From Herbidospora galbida (GTDB lineage: Bacteria; Actinomycetota; Actinomycetes; Streptosporangiales; Streptosporangiaceae): DNA of 64,000 nt. This document shows positions 44,642-53,649 of the stretch, one piece after another. Each line of letters begins with the position of its first letter. The stretch's first letter is position 1. The stretch lies in the NCBI RefSeq assembly GCF_005233835.1, contig NZ_SZQA01000011.1:121541-185540 (forward strand), written 5' to 3'. The position numbers were made by a program, and so were the translations under genes. The notes under the pieces were generated by a model. It saw only the letters and a list, made by a program, of their open reading frames with translations, was not told where the DNA came from and searched no databases.

Positions 44642-45270
44642 CGCAGGGTCGCCTTCTCCCGGCGGACCGCCGTGTCGAGGTCGGTGAGCGCGGCGTACCC
44701 CTCGGGGGTGCCCGGACGCTCGCCGTAGGTGACGTCGGCGAACGTCCGGGCGCCCTGATCGAGGTCGGCGGCCAGCGCGGGCAGCGCCCGGCCCGCCTCG
44801 GCGGCCAGCTCGGTGGCCGTGCGCCCCGGCATGGGTTCCACGATCGTGCGTTCCTCCAGCTCACGGGCGATGGCGCGGAGGCGTTCCCGGATCGCCTGGG
44901 CCCACTCTCCGGCCGCGGCGTGCCGCTCGGCCAGGGCCCGGTGTTCGGCGGCTCCCAGCCGGGTCTCCCCGAACAGGCCGCCGTCGCCCGGCCGCCGGCT
45001 GCGTGGGGCCTTGCGGGCCGCCCGGACCAGCGCGAACACGATGACCGCCAGGATCAGCACGAGCACCGTCAGCGTCAGCCAGCCGCCGGGAACGCCCGTG
45101 GCCCGCTCGATCAGGTCGTTGATGAACTCCCAGAGCCGGTCGAGCAGCCGGTCGACCCACGACGGCTTCGGGTAGGCCGGATCGGAGAGCTCGCGGACGG
45201 CGGCCTCTCTGGCGGCCTCCCGGCCGATCTCGACGGGGACGTCTATGACCATGGGTTGCGCGGGCGCCAC
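44638..45270 (-). CDS. DUF4129 domain membrane protein
   Basis: The 210-residue protein has a short N-terminal region (REAAVRELSDPAYPKPSWVDRLLDRLWEFINDLI) and one membrane helix (WLTLTVLVLILAVIVFALVRAA). The cytoplasmic DUF4129 domain (HRALAERHAAAGEWAQAIRERLRAIARELEERTIVEPMPGRTATELAAEA) ends FADVTYGERPGTPEGYAAL. DUF4129 is the transglutaminase-associated module of DUF58/MoxR operons. GTG 45270 overlaps the upstream gene by 28 nt; ATG 45252 is an alternative that would shorten the product by six residues. No catalytic residues are recognisable. Confidence 0.85.
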   Translation of the reverse strand: MAPAQPMVIDVPVEIGREAAREAAVRELSDPAYPKPSWVDRLLDRLWEFINDLIERATGVPGGWLTLTVLVLILAVIVFALVRAARKAPRSRRPGDGGLFGETRLGAAEHRALAERHAAAGEWAQAIRERLRAIARELEERTIVEPMPGRTATELAAEAGRALPALAADLDQGARTFADVTYGERPGTPEGYAALTDLDTAVRREKATLR

Positions 45271-46445
45271 AGGTTCTCGGGGGCGGTGCCGGGGGCGCCC
45301 TGCTGGCGCTCCACGGCCTCGGTCTGGAGAACCAGGTCGAACGCTTCGGCGCGCATGCGGCGGTCGGCGTACAGGAGGGTGGTGACCCCGGCGGAGAACG
45401 GGTTGGTGATGGTGCCGGCGATGATGGCGCCGACGCCGCCGAGGATCGCGGCGATGTAGAACTGCCCGTTGGTGACCGGTGCGTTGGGGTCGCCGATCGA
45501 GGTGAAGAGCGAGAACGGCGCCGACACCGCCGCGGCGACCAGGCCGACCACGATCGCGGTCAGCAGCAGGATGCCGAACACCCGCCAGAAGTCGCCCTTG
45601 ACCAGCCGGAACGACCGGCTCATCGCGGCGCCGACGCCGAGGCCCTCCAGCACGATCGCCGAGCCGGCCAGGCTGAGCTTGGTGTAGAGGAACACCGCGA
45701 GGCAGACGCCGCCGGTGATCAGGACCAGCGCGAGCAGCGCCACCGCGCCCTCCGGCGCTCCCGCCGCAGCCAGCATGACCAGCAGGACGACCGGCCCCAG
45801 GAAGACGCCGAACACGATCAGCGACTGCAGCAGCGCCAGCCCGAGCAGCGACGGCACCCGGCCCTTGACGATGTTCCAGGCCTGGCCGATCGAGATCTGC
45901 TCGCCGAAGACGGCCCGGCCGATGATCCCGGTGAGCATGCCGGTCAGCACGACCATGGCCACCGCGGTCACGACGCTGCTCAGCAGCGCGCTGCCGACGA
46001 GCGCGGCCAGCGGGCCGAGGAGGGCTTCGAAGTCGTCGGCCGTCGTCGCCCCGGTGCTGAGCGCAGCGTCGGCGAGCGGGCCGAACGTGGGCAGCTGGAT
46101 CGCCAGCGTGATGATCTCGGCGATCGTCACCACCAGCGCCGACAGCCCCAGAGTCGCCTTCGGGTTGGCCCGGATGAACGACACCGCGCCGTTGTAGAGG
46201 TCACCCAGCTGCAGTGGCCGCAGCGGGATGATGCCGGGCTTGAGCACCGGCGCGCCGTAGTGGCCGCCGCCGTAGTAGCCGCCGGGCGGGGGAGGCGGCG
46301 GGGGCGGATAGTGGCCGCCGCCGGGCGGCGGATAGGAACCGGGGGCGTTGGGGTCGGCCCAGGGGCCGGGCGAACCGTAAGCGGGGGGCTGCGTGGGGGA
46401 CCAGCCGGGGGGCGGCTGCTCACGATCGCCGGGGCCGTCTGTCAT
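45243..46445 (-). CDS. polytopic membrane protein with Pro/Gly/Tyr-rich N-terminus
   Basis: The 400-residue protein starts with a disordered 70-residue tract containing eight consecutive prolines and GYYGGGHYG. A conserved short amphipathic segment (PGIIPLRPLQLGDLYNGAVSFIRANPKATLG) follows, and then about six membrane helices. The segment RPLQLGDLYNGAV is typical of actinobacterial glycerophosphoryl-diesterase-membrane-domain-like proteins, which lack a catalytic domain. It probably heads the DUF4129-DUF4350-MoxR-DUF58 operon. ATG 46445 lies 6 nt after CAGGAT, a weak leaderless-type -10. Function unknown. Confidence 0.78.
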   Translation of the reverse strand: MTDGPGDREQPPPGWSPTQPPAYGSPGPWADPNAPGSYPPPGGGHYPPPPPPPPGGYYGGGHYGAPVLKPGIIPLRPLQLGDLYNGAVSFIRANPKATLGLSALVVTIAEIITLAIQLPTFGPLADAALSTGATTADDFEALLGPLAALVGSALLSSVVTAVAMVVLTGMLTGIIGRAVFGEQISIGQAWNIVKGRVPSLLGLALLQSLIVFGVFLGPVVLLVMLAAAGAPEGAVALLALVLITGGVCLAVFLYTKLSLAGSAIVLEGLGVGAAMSRSFRLVKGDFWRVFGILLLTAIVVGLVAAAVSAPFSLFTSIGDPNAPVTNGQFYIAAILGGVGAIIAGTITNPFSAGVTTLLYADRRMRAEAFDLVLQTEAVERQQGAPGTAPENLWRPRNPWS

Positions 46446-46525
46446 GTCCCAATCCTGGCATGATGCGGCCCCCGCCGCAGGTCGGCATGGAGCACACTTG
46501 GAACGTGACCTGTTCTTGGGATTCT

Positions 46526-46660
46526 CGTTACGGTAGCGGCACGCCCGGCTATTTGGGCCTAAACTTCGTCCTTTGTCACGGCCGTGTTTCATCTACCACA
46601 GGGTCACGGGTAACCTTCCGATAAATCGCCCAAATACCTCCTTAGCTGCGCCGAAGTAAC
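46526..46660 (+). promoter_or_regulatory. mtrA upstream region with GTTAC/GTAAC-type half-sites
   Basis: CGTTAC (46526-46531), GTCACGGGTAAC (46603-46614) and GTAAC (46656-46660) resemble the GTAAC half-sites reported for MtrA operators, so autoregulation is possible. The spacing is not that of a canonical direct repeat. The region is AT-richer than its surroundings and probably contains the mtrA promoter; no single -10/-35 pair stands out. Confidence 0.35.
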
Positions 46661-46672
46661 GAATGAGGGGCC

Positions 46673-47350
46673 ATGAAAGGACGCGTGCTGGTCGTCGACG
46701 ACGACGCCGCTCTCGCCGAGATGCTCGGCATCGTCTTGCGCGGGGAGGGTTTCGAACCGTCCTTCGTCTCAGACGGCGACAAGGCGCTCGACGCGTTCCG
46801 CGACACCCGCCCTGATCTCGTGCTGCTCGACCTGATGCTGCCGGGGGCCGACGGCATCGACGTCTGCCGGCGCATCCGCGCCGAGTCCGGCGTCCCGATC
46901 GTGATGCTCACGGCCAAGAGCGACACCATCGACGTGGTGCTGGGCCTCGAGTCGGGCGCCGACGACTACATCGTCAAGCCCTTCAAGCCCAAGGAGCTCG
47001 TGGCCCGGGTCCGGGCGCGGCTGCGCCGCACCGACGAGCCGACCCCCGAGATCCTGCAGATAGGGGACATCACGATCGACGTTGCGGGCCACTCCGTCAA
47101 GCGGTTCGACGAGACGATCAACCTCACGCCGCTGGAGTTCGACCTGCTCGTCGCGCTGGCCCGCAAGCCGCGCCAGGTGTTCACCCGTGAAGTGCTGCTG
47201 GAGCAGGTCTGGGGCTACCGCCACGCCGCCGACACGCGGCTGGTCAACGTCCACGTGCAGCGGCTCCGCGCGAAGATCGAGAAGGACCCCGAGCACCCCG
47301 AGATCGTCGTGACGGTCCGCGGCGTGGGGTACAAAGCCGGCCCAGCCTGA
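46673..47350 (+). CDS. mtrA: OmpR-family response regulator MtrA
   Basis: The 225-residue regulator has a receiver domain (1-120) with the acidic pocket DDD at 9-11, phosphoacceptor D53 in LLDLMLPG, and K of IVKPF near 102. The winged-helix OmpR/PhoB domain (about 130-225) ends VTVRGVGYKAGPA. MtrA is the conserved actinobacterial regulator of cell division, wall metabolism and (in filamentous species) development. The order mtrA-mtrB-lpqB and the near-identity to the mycobacterial protein in the recognition helix (ADTRLVNVHVQRLRAKIE) make the assignment secure. GAGGGG precedes the ATG. Confidence 0.97.
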   Translation: MKGRVLVVDDDAALAEMLGIVLRGEGFEPSFVSDGDKALDAFRDTRPDLVLLDLMLPGADGIDVCRRIRAESGVPIVMLTAKSDTIDVVLGLESGADDYIVKPFKPKELVARVRARLRRTDEPTPEILQIGDITIDVAGHSVKRFDETINLTPLEFDLLVALARKPRQVFTREVLLEQVWGYRHAADTRLVNVHVQRLRAKIEKDPEHPEIVVTVRGVGYKAGPA

Positions 47351-47366
47351 TCCTCGTCTGATCTGA

Positions 47367-49079
47367 ATGGTCAAGAAGCGGCAGCGACGGACTCCCCGGC
47401 AGATCGCCCGGGGGGTCCGTCGCCGTGCTCGGCGGATCGCGGGCCGGGCGCGCTCGGCCTGGCGGCGCTCCCTCCAGATGCGGGTGGTCACCTCCACCCT
47501 GCTGATCTCGATGGTCGTCGTGGCCGTCCTGGGCGTCTTCCTGTTCCAGTCGATCAACAAGACCATGCTGGCCGGCCGGACCGACGCCGCCACCGCCGAG
47601 GCCCGCGCCAACGTGCTGACGGTCTCCGACTACCTGTCGAGCGCCGCCGAGCCCGACCCGGGCGAGCAGTCCGACCCCGCCACGCAGACCATGCTCGACC
47701 CCGCCGACCAGGCCATCAACGTGCTGGCCCAGCGCGCCGGGGCGCGCTACGCGGTGGTCATCTTCAACGACGGCATCGTCGGGCAGGACCGGGCGACCCT
47801 CAACATCGACGCCTACAAGAGCGTGCCGCGCGGGTTCCGCGAGCAGGTGCGCACCGGCACCGCCGACCAGACGGCCTCGCGCTACAGCCCGCTGCGCTAC
47901 CTGAGCGGTGAGACCGTCTCGGGGCTGGTCATCGGGTCGCGGGTCTTCGGCGGCGCCAACGGCACCTACGAGGTCTACCACCTGTTCCCGCTCAACGAGG
48001 AGGAGGAGACCCTCAGCTCGGTCCTCCAGCTCCTCGTGCTGGTCGGCGCCGGCCTGGTGCTGCTGCTGGCCGCGATCGCCTCGCTGGTCACCCGCCAGGT
48101 CGTCACGCCCGTACGGCTGGCCCGCCAGGCCGCCGAGCGGCTGGCCTCCGGCCGCCTCGAAGAGCGCCTGAAGGTCCGCGGCGAAGACGACCTGGCCCGC
48201 CTCGCCACCTCGTTCAACGAGATGGCCTCCAACCTCGCGCTCAAGATCCACCAGCTCGAGGAGCTCTCCCAGGTGCAGCGCCAGTTCGTCTCCGACGTCT
48301 CCCACGAGCTGCGCACCCCGCTGACCACCGTCCGCATGGCCGCCGATCTCCTGTACGACGCCCGCGAGGACTTCGACCCCATGGCCGCCCGCTCGGCCGA
48401 GCTCATGCAGGCCCAGCTCGAACGGTTCGAGTCGATGCTGGCCGACCTGCTGGAGATCAGCCGCTACGACGCCGGCGCGGCCACCCTCGACCTCGAGTCG
48501 GTCGACATGCGCGACGTCGTGCTGCGCGCGGTCGGCGACTCCGAGGCCCTGGCCGAACGCCACGCCACCCGCTTCGAGCTGCGGCTGCCCACCGAGCCGT
48601 GCATGGCCGAGTGCGACACCCGGCGGATCGAGCGCATCCTGCGCAACCTGCTGTTCAACGCGATCGAGCACGGCGAGGGCAAGGACATCGTGGTCACCCT
48701 CGGGGCCGACCGCGACGCGGTGGCCGTGGCCGTCCGCGACCACGGCGTGGGCCTGCGCGCGGGCGAGGAGAACATGGTCTTCGACCGCTTCTGGCGGGCC
48801 GACCCGTCCCGCGCCCGCACCATCGGCGGCACCGGCCTGGGCCTGGCCATCTCCCGCGAGGACGCGATCCTGCACGGCGGCTGGCTGCAGGCCTGGGGCT
48901 CGCCGGGCGAGGGCACCCAGTTCCGGCTCTCGCTGCCGCGTACGGCCGGGAGCGTGCTCAAGGGGTCGCCGCTGCCCCTGGTGCCGCCGGAGGTCGAGAT
49001 GCGGCGGACCTGGCGCGGGCACGCCACGCCCGTGCTGTCGGCCGCGGCGGGGGAGTCGGGGGTGTTCGATGTCGACTAA
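47367..49079 (+). CDS. mtrB: sensor histidine kinase MtrB
   Basis: The 570-residue kinase has a basic N-terminus and a first helix (VVTSTLLISMVVVAVLGVFLF, about 40-60). An extracytoplasmic sensor loop of about 155 residues lies before a second helix (LLVLVGAGLVLLLAAIASLVT, about 222-242). A HAMP domain (TPVRLARQAAERLASG) follows, with phosphoacceptor His at about 313 in VSDVSHELRTPL, then the ATPase motifs NLLFNAIEHG, VRDHGVGL and GGTGLGLAIS. MtrB phosphorylates MtrA and in mycobacteria is modulated by the lipoprotein LpqB. It starts 16 bp after mtrA and its stop overlaps lpqB by 11 nt. Confidence 0.96.
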   Translation: MVKKRQRRTPRQIARGVRRRARRIAGRARSAWRRSLQMRVVTSTLLISMVVVAVLGVFLFQSINKTMLAGRTDAATAEARANVLTVSDYLSSAAEPDPGEQSDPATQTMLDPADQAINVLAQRAGARYAVVIFNDGIVGQDRATLNIDAYKSVPRGFREQVRTGTADQTASRYSPLRYLSGETVSGLVIGSRVFGGANGTYEVYHLFPLNEEEETLSSVLQLLVLVGAGLVLLLAAIASLVTRQVVTPVRLARQAAERLASGRLEERLKVRGEDDLARLATSFNEMASNLALKIHQLEELSQVQRQFVSDVSHELRTPLTTVRMAADLLYDAREDFDPMAARSAELMQAQLERFESMLADLLEISRYDAGAATLDLESVDMRDVVLRAVGDSEALAERHATRFELRLPTEPCMAECDTRRIERILRNLLFNAIEHGEGKDIVVTLGADRDAVAVAVRDHGVGLRAGEENMVFDRFWRADPSRARTIGGTGLGLAISREDAILHGGWLQAWGSPGEGTQFRLSLPRTAGSVLKGSPLPLVPPEVEMRRTWRGHATPVLSAAAGESGVFDVD

Positions 49080-50832
49080 GCGACGTGTGCTGACGATGGT
49101 GGCGACGCTCGCCACCCTCACGGGCTGCACGATCGTGCCGGCCAGCGGCAACCCGCCGACGGCCAGCGAGGAGGAGCGCGGGGGCGACATCCTCAGCCAG
49201 ACCTACGTACGGATCCTGGCCTCGCCGCCCCGGCCCGACGCGACCGCCGTGGAGATCGTGCGCGGCTTCCAGGCCGCGATGGCCAGCTTCGACGACCCCC
49301 AGCGCAAGATCGCCCGGCAGTACCTGACGGGCGCGGCGGCGGCGTCCTGGCAACCCTGGGCCGCCGCGACGCGGGTCTGCGACTGCCGCTTCGCCGACGA
49401 CCTGCCCGAAGAGGACGCCGAGAAGTTCATCGTGTCGTTCAAGGGCCGCCAGGTCGGCACCCTGGAGGCGGGCGGCCGCTACCGCGCGGCCTCCGAGGGC
49501 ACCCTCGACGAGGCGTTCACGCTGGTCCGGGTCAACGGCGAGTGGCGCATCGCCGAGGCCCCCCAGGGCCTGATCCTGCTCCGCACCGACCTCACGAGGG
49601 CGTACGCCCCCGTGGAGATCTACTTCCCCAACCCGTCGTTCAACGGCCTGGTGGCCGACCGGGTGCGGGTGCCGATCGACCCCAGCCGGGGCCTGCCCGA
49701 GTCGCTCATCCGGACCCTGCTGCGCGGCCCGACGGGCCCGCTGTCCGGCGCGGTCGAGAACGTCTACCCCAAGGGCACCGAGCTGAACGGGATCGAGATC
49801 GAGGGCGACACGCTCTACGTCGACTTCTCCTCGCCGATCGCGGCCCTGCGCAACAGCCCCGACCGCATCAAGGCGATGAAGGCGCAGCTCGCCTGGTCGC
49901 TCGGCACCGACCGGGTGGGCGGCCGCTACATCGAGATCCTGGTGAACGGCGAGGCGTTCCCCGGCGGCGGCATGCGCTTCAAGCCGACCGAATACCCGAC
50001 CTACAACCCGTCGGTGATCACCGGCGACGCCGCCGGATACTTCGTCCGCGACGGCCGGATGTTCCGGGTCGCGGGCAAGGACGAGGAGCAGCCGGCGGCG
50101 GTGCTCGGCGCGGCCGGGCAGCCGACCCGGCCGTTCAACCACGGCGCGGTCTCCGCCGAGGGCCGCGACCAGGTGGCCGCCCTGATGGGCGACGAGACGG
50201 GGGTCTGGGTCACCCAGATGGTGGCCGGCAGCCCGTGGCAGCGCTGGATCAACGCCCAGGGCCGTCTCACGCCGCCGTCGTGGGACCGCGAGGGCCAGGT
50301 CTGGGCGGTCGAGACGGCCGGCGGCAAGTCGCAGGTCTGGCGCGCCTCCACGGTCGGCCACCAGTCGCCGGTGCTGGCCCCCGAGCTCGAGAACGCCAAC
50401 GTGAGCGCGTTCCGGGTGGCCCGTGACGGGGTCAGGGTCGCGGTCGTGGCCGACAACGGGGCGGGGCAGACCGTTCAGATAGGCTCGATCGTGCGCGGCC
50501 CGACCTATCGGGTCGGGGCGCTGGAGACCCTGGTGCCCCCGGAAGAGGGCCAGAAGGTCGTCGACGTGGCGTGGAGAGACGCCACCACCCTGCTGGTGCT
50601 GACCGAGAAGGACTCCCCGAACGGCCCCCAGCAGGCTCTGGCAGCCTACCCGATCATGGACGGCGACGAGAAGACCCCGATCGAGCTGTCCAAGCGCCTC
50701 ACGTCCATCACGAGCACCGATTCGCGCATCCTGGCCAGCGACGAGAACGGCGCCGTCACGGTGTGGGACGGCAAGAAGTGGACCACCCTCGTCGACGATG
50801 GCTCCAGCTTCCCCGCCTACCCTCTGGGGTGA
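49069..50832 (+). CDS. lpqB: lipoprotein LpqB
   Basis: The 587-residue protein has a lipoprotein signal peptide: KRRVLTMVATLATLTGC, with lipobox LTGC placing the acylated cysteine at residue 20. A GerMN domain (LPESLIRTLLRGPTGPLSGAVENVYPKGTELNGIEIEGDTLYVDFSS) lies at about 205-270. A C-terminal beta-propeller-like LpqB domain covers about 310-570. LpqB sits outside the membrane and tunes MtrB signalling. The ATG overlaps mtrB by 11 nt, in keeping with a conserved operon. Confidence 0.95.
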   Translation: MSTKRRVLTMVATLATLTGCTIVPASGNPPTASEEERGGDILSQTYVRILASPPRPDATAVEIVRGFQAAMASFDDPQRKIARQYLTGAAAASWQPWAAATRVCDCRFADDLPEEDAEKFIVSFKGRQVGTLEAGGRYRAASEGTLDEAFTLVRVNGEWRIAEAPQGLILLRTDLTRAYAPVEIYFPNPSFNGLVADRVRVPIDPSRGLPESLIRTLLRGPTGPLSGAVENVYPKGTELNGIEIEGDTLYVDFSSPIAALRNSPDRIKAMKAQLAWSLGTDRVGGRYIEILVNGEAFPGGGMRFKPTEYPTYNPSVITGDAAGYFVRDGRMFRVAGKDEEQPAAVLGAAGQPTRPFNHGAVSAEGRDQVAALMGDETGVWVTQMVAGSPWQRWINAQGRLTPPSWDREGQVWAVETAGGKSQVWRASTVGHQSPVLAPELENANVSAFRVARDGVRVAVVADNGAGQTVQIGSIVRGPTYRVGALETLVPPEEGQKVVDVAWRDATTLLVLTEKDSPNGPQQALAAYPIMDGDEKTPIELSKRLTSITSTDSRILASDENGAVTVWDGKKWTTLVDDGSSFPAYPLG

Positions 50833-50860
50833 ACTTTCGTCAGTGTCGCCAGGGAGTGTC

Positions 50861-51577
50861 ATGGTGGTCCGCGTGCTCGACGCGGTGCTCGATCTGCTCG
50901 TTCCCCCTCGGTGCGCCGGTTGCGGCGGCCGGGGGGCCCTGGTGTGCGCCCGGTGCGCCGCCGACCTGACCGCCGCCCCACACCTCCACCTGCCGGAGAC
51001 GGCTCCTGAGGGCCTTCCTGAGTGCTGGGCCGCCGCCGGTTACGACGGGGTGGCGCGGCGGGTGCTGATCGCGTACAAGGAACGCGGCCGCACCGCCCTC
51101 GGCGCCGCGCTGGGCGCGTGCCTGGCCCGCGTCGTCGCCCGCCTGCCGCTGGAGCCGGGCCCGCTGGTGCTGGTCCCGGTGCCGAGCACCCGCCGGTCGA
51201 GAAGAGCCAAGGGCCATGATCCGGTACGCCGGATCGCCGAGGTCGCGGCCAGGCGGCTGCGCGCCGGCGGCGCCCAGGTGACGGTCGCGCCCGTGTTGCG
51301 GCCCGCCCGGAAGGTCGCCGACCAGTCGGGCCTGACCTCCGCCCAGCGCGCCGCGAACCTGGCCGGGGCGTTCACGTCCGGAGCCGTGCCGAAGGGCCGG
51401 ATCGTGCTGGTCGACGACGTGGTCACCACCGGTGCCACGCTCGCCGAGGCGGCCCGGGCGCTGCGTGCGGCGGGTGCCGAGACCGCCGTCGCGGTCACCG
51501 TTGCGGCCACCCGAAAACGAGTGCCGGTCATGCGACACGCCCGGCGGTCACAAATTCGTCGACATCACTCTGGGTAA
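50861..51577 (+). CDS. ComF family phosphoribosyltransferase-like protein
   Basis: The 238-residue protein starts with a zinc ribbon of four cysteines (PPRCAGCGGRGALVCARCAADL, residues 14-35). The double-zinc-ribbon/PRTase core contains YKERGRTALGAALG near 70. PVPSTRRSRRAKGHDPVRRIAEVAARRL follows near 105, and the PRPP loop VLVDDVVTTGATLAEAARAL near 185. In naturally competent bacteria ComFC helps DNA uptake; in actinobacteria the role is unclear. ATG 50861 follows GGGAGTGTC. It is downstream of lpqB by 28 bp and precedes the probable raiA RNA, as in the Rv3242c-Rv3241c order. Confidence 0.9.
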   Translation: MVVRVLDAVLDLLVPPRCAGCGGRGALVCARCAADLTAAPHLHLPETAPEGLPECWAAAGYDGVARRVLIAYKERGRTALGAALGACLARVVARLPLEPGPLVLVPVPSTRRSRRAKGHDPVRRIAEVAARRLRAGGAQVTVAPVLRPARKVADQSGLTSAQRAANLAGAFTSGAVPKGRIVLVDDVVTTGATLAEAARALRAAGAETAVAVTVAATRKRVPVMRHARRSQIRRHHSG

Positions 51578-51592
51578 AGAAACAGTCAAATA

Positions 51593-51670
51593 ACGACCTG
51601 GCCTCGGAGTGACAACCTGGTGTCGGCGACCCGGTGAACTCCCAGATCAGGAGGCGCTTGACCAGGTCGT
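51593..51670 (+). other. non-coding gap after comF with a distal inverted repeat
   Basis: The 51578-51761 stretch has no credible gene. ACGACCTGG (51593-51601) pairs with CCAGGTCGT (51662-51670), a possible comF terminator with a 60-nt loop. A small hairpin, ATCAC/GTGAT, lies near 51728-51742 and is followed on the minus strand by a run of T. Confidence 0.4.
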
Positions 51671-51761
51671 CTGAGGTGTCGCCCCGAACGCCTCAAGCCT
51701 CGCCCGTCCTCGCATGGCCCGGGAAAAATCACCGAAAGTGATCCTTTGGCGTGGCCCGCGG

Positions 51762-51790
51762 CTGACATACGGCCGGGCAGCGACTAGCGT
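51762..51790 (+). promoter_or_regulatory. strong promoter CTGACA-N17-TAGCGT
   Basis: The -35 CTGACA (51762-51767), an exact 17-bp spacer and the -10 TAGCGT (51785-51790) make this the best two-box promoter in the window. Transcription should begin near 51797, about 300 nt before hpf. Confidence 0.75.
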
Positions 51791-51797
51791 TCAGGAC

Positions 51798-52076
51798 ATG
51801 GCACCCGTTCGGGTCCGTGGTTGCGCCGGACCGAGTCCCCACGGGGGTTCGGCCTGGCTAGCCGATGCCAGCCGCAGGCGAAACGGTCCACGTAAGGCGA
51901 CTCTTGGTCGACCGATCACGGTGCGGCTTAGAGGTAAGACCTGCCTTCCCAAGAGTCCAGATGATTCTTGCCAGAAGAGAAGGGCAGTAGTGGCGTGGAG
52001 CTGCGAACCCCTCAGCAGGCGGATGTGGGGACGAAGACCAGGTCGGCCGAACGGGTGCTCCTTCATGTCAGTCGAT
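51798..52076 (+). ncRNA. probable structured RNA upstream of hpf (raiA-motif candidate)
   Basis: The roughly 280 nt between the strong promoter and hpf are dense in helices. CCGA/TCGG with inner CCCC/GGGG lies at 51831-51852, a perfect long-range GACTCTTGG/CCAAGAGTC at 51899-51907 with 51949-51957, TTGCC near 51969 pairs with GGGCAG near 51981, and CCCC near 52008 with GGGG near 52027. The raiA-motif RNA is a known structured RNA of Firmicutes and Actinobacteria placed just upstream of raiA/hpf-type genes. Position and density of structure fit. I could not compare it with the consensus. Confidence 0.6.
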
Positions 52077-52095
52077 AGGCGAAGGGGGCTTTTGC

Positions 52096-52767
52096 GTGGA
52101 CATCATCGTCAAGGGACGGCACACCGGAGTGAGCGACCGTTTCCGTGATCATGTGACTTCCAAGCTGGCCAAGATCGAGCGACTGGACAACCGACTCATC
52201 CGGGTTGACGTAGAGGTCTCGCGAGAGAAGAACCCCAGGATGAGCGACCAAAGGGAGAGGGTGGAACTCACCATCCACTCCAAGGGCCCGGCGGTCCGGG
52301 CCGAGGCGGCGGCAGACGACCGGTTCGCCGCGCTCGAGATCGCTCTGTCCAAGCTGGAATCACGCCTGCGGCGGCTGAGCGACCGCCGCAAGATCCATCA
52401 CGGGAAGAACTGCCCTCCGTCGGTGGCCGAGTTCACCGCGACCCTGGCCGAGAACAGCGGCCTGGGAGAGCCGGTGGCGAGGCTGCCCGAGCCCGAACTG
52501 CTCCACGACGAGTACATCCCGCCGCAGAAGCCAGACAACGGCTACACCGAACCCATCATCCCGATAGAGCAGGACGGCGACGGCCCCCTCGTCGTCCGCG
52601 AGAAGTTCCACCAGGCCGACGCCATCACCATCGACCAGGCCCTTCTGGAGATGGAGCTGGTCGGCCACGACTTCTTCCTGTTCCGTGACAAAGAATGCGG
52701 CCACCCGAGCGTCGTATATCGGCGGCGCGGATACGACTACGGCGTGCTGCGGCTCGTCGAGGGCTGA
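52096..52767 (+). CDS. hpf: long-form ribosome hibernation promoting factor
   Basis: The 223-residue protein has the N-terminal HPF/RaiA domain (1 to about 100): MDIIVKGRHTGVSDRFRDHVTSKLAKIERL, then VELTIHSKGPAVRAEAAADDRFAALEIALSKLESRLRRLSDRRK. A linker and the C-terminal dimerisation domain (about 160-223: REKFHQADAITIDQALLEMELVGHDFFLFRDKE, GVLRLVEG) follow. The long form dimerises inactive 70S into 100S ribosomes in stationary phase. GTG 52096 has GAAGGGGG upstream. It is preceded by the structured RNA leader and followed by a hairpin terminator. Confidence 0.95.
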   Translation: MDIIVKGRHTGVSDRFRDHVTSKLAKIERLDNRLIRVDVEVSREKNPRMSDQRERVELTIHSKGPAVRAEAAADDRFAALEIALSKLESRLRRLSDRRKIHHGKNCPPSVAEFTATLAENSGLGEPVARLPEPELLHDEYIPPQKPDNGYTEPIIPIEQDGDGPLVVREKFHQADAITIDQALLEMELVGHDFFLFRDKECGHPSVVYRRRGYDYGVLRLVEG

Positions 52768-52820
52768 ACCCGCGCCACCCCTTCCAACGTCTGTCCTTAG
52801 ACAGATCGAAACATGAACGA

Positions 52821-52851
52821 CCATGCGCCCCGCCAGGTGCGGGGCGCATGG
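52821..52851 (+). terminator. hpf terminator hairpin
   Basis: A perfect 13-bp inverted repeat, CCATGCGCCCCGC / GCGGGGCGCATGG, with a 5-nt loop lies 54 nt after the hpf stop. No U-tract is present. Confidence 0.8.
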
Positions 52852-52929
52852 CGTGCGAGATCCTCGCCAGGACTGGAAGCCGTGTCATGATGGCGACCCA
52901 GCTACCTGGCCCCCCGACGAGGAGGAGCT

Positions 52930-53643
52930 GTGAGCGACCGCAGCGTGCGAGACGACGCAAACCGCCCCACCGGGCGCGGTGAGCCGATCCGTGTGCTGAT
53001 CGTCGATGATCACTCGCTGATCCGCCGCAGCCTGGTGCTGGCGCTCCAGGCCGAGGCGGACATCGAGGTCGCCGGTGAGGCGAGCGACGGTCAGGAGGCC
53101 GTGGCGCTCGCCGAGAAGCTGCTGCCCGACGTCGTGCTGATGGACGTCCGGATGCCCAGGCGCGACGGCATCGAGGCGACCAGGGCGATCAAGGAGAGCA
53201 TGCCGACGACCCGCATCATCATGCTCACCGCCTCCGACGAGGAGGAGGACCTCTTCGAGGCCTTCAAGGCCGGCGCGACGGGTTATCTGCTGAAAGACGT
53301 CCAGATCGACGAGGTTCCCGACGCGGTCCGGGGCGTGCACAGCGGACAGTCGTTCATCAACCCCGCCATGGCGACCAAGCTGATCACCGAGTTCGCCAGC
53401 ATCAGCCGCAAAGAGGCCGAACGCCCGCCCCAGCTTCCGGTGCCCCGCCTGACCGAACGCGAGATGGAAGTGCTCCGGCTGGTGGCGAAGGGGATGAACA
53501 ACCGCGAAATCGCGAAGGAACTCTTCATCTCCGAGAACACGGTGAAGAACCACGTCCGCAACATCCTGGAGAAGCTGCAACTGCACAGCCGGATGGAAGC
53601 GGTCGTCTACGCGGTCAGAGAGCGCCTCCTCGAGATCACCTGA
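52930..53643 (+). CDS. NarL/LuxR-family orphan response regulator
   Basis: The 237-residue regulator has a receiver domain (about 20-140) with the DDH acidic pocket at 26-28 and phosphoacceptor D72 in VVLMDVRMP. The LuxR-type HTH (about 172-232: [43 protein letters not shown]) closes it. A 19-residue N-terminal extension precedes the receiver. No kinase gene is adjacent. The same gene follows hpf in other actinomycetes, where it is a conserved orphan regulator. GTG 52930 follows GAGGAGGAG. The regulon is unknown. Confidence 0.9.
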   Translation: MSDRSVRDDANRPTGRGEPIRVLIVDDHSLIRRSLVLALQAEADIEVAGEASDGQEAVALAEKLLPDVVLMDVRMPRRDGIEATRAIKESMPTTRIIMLTASDEEEDLFEAFKAGATGYLLKDVQIDEVPDAVRGVHSGQSFINPAMATKLITEFASISRKEAERPPQLPVPRLTEREMEVLRLVAKGMNNREIAKELFISENTVKNHVRNILEKLQLHSRMEAVVYAVRERLLEIT

Positions 53644-53649
53644 CCCGCG

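Noticed and set aside
51798..52148. A 116-residue reading frame starting at a leaderless-looking ATG before hpf
   Set aside because: The ATG sits at the right distance from TAGCGT, but the translation is arginine-, glycine- and cysteine-rich without protein-like patterning, overlaps hpf by about 50 nt, and coincides with dense RNA structure. A non-coding RNA explains the region better.
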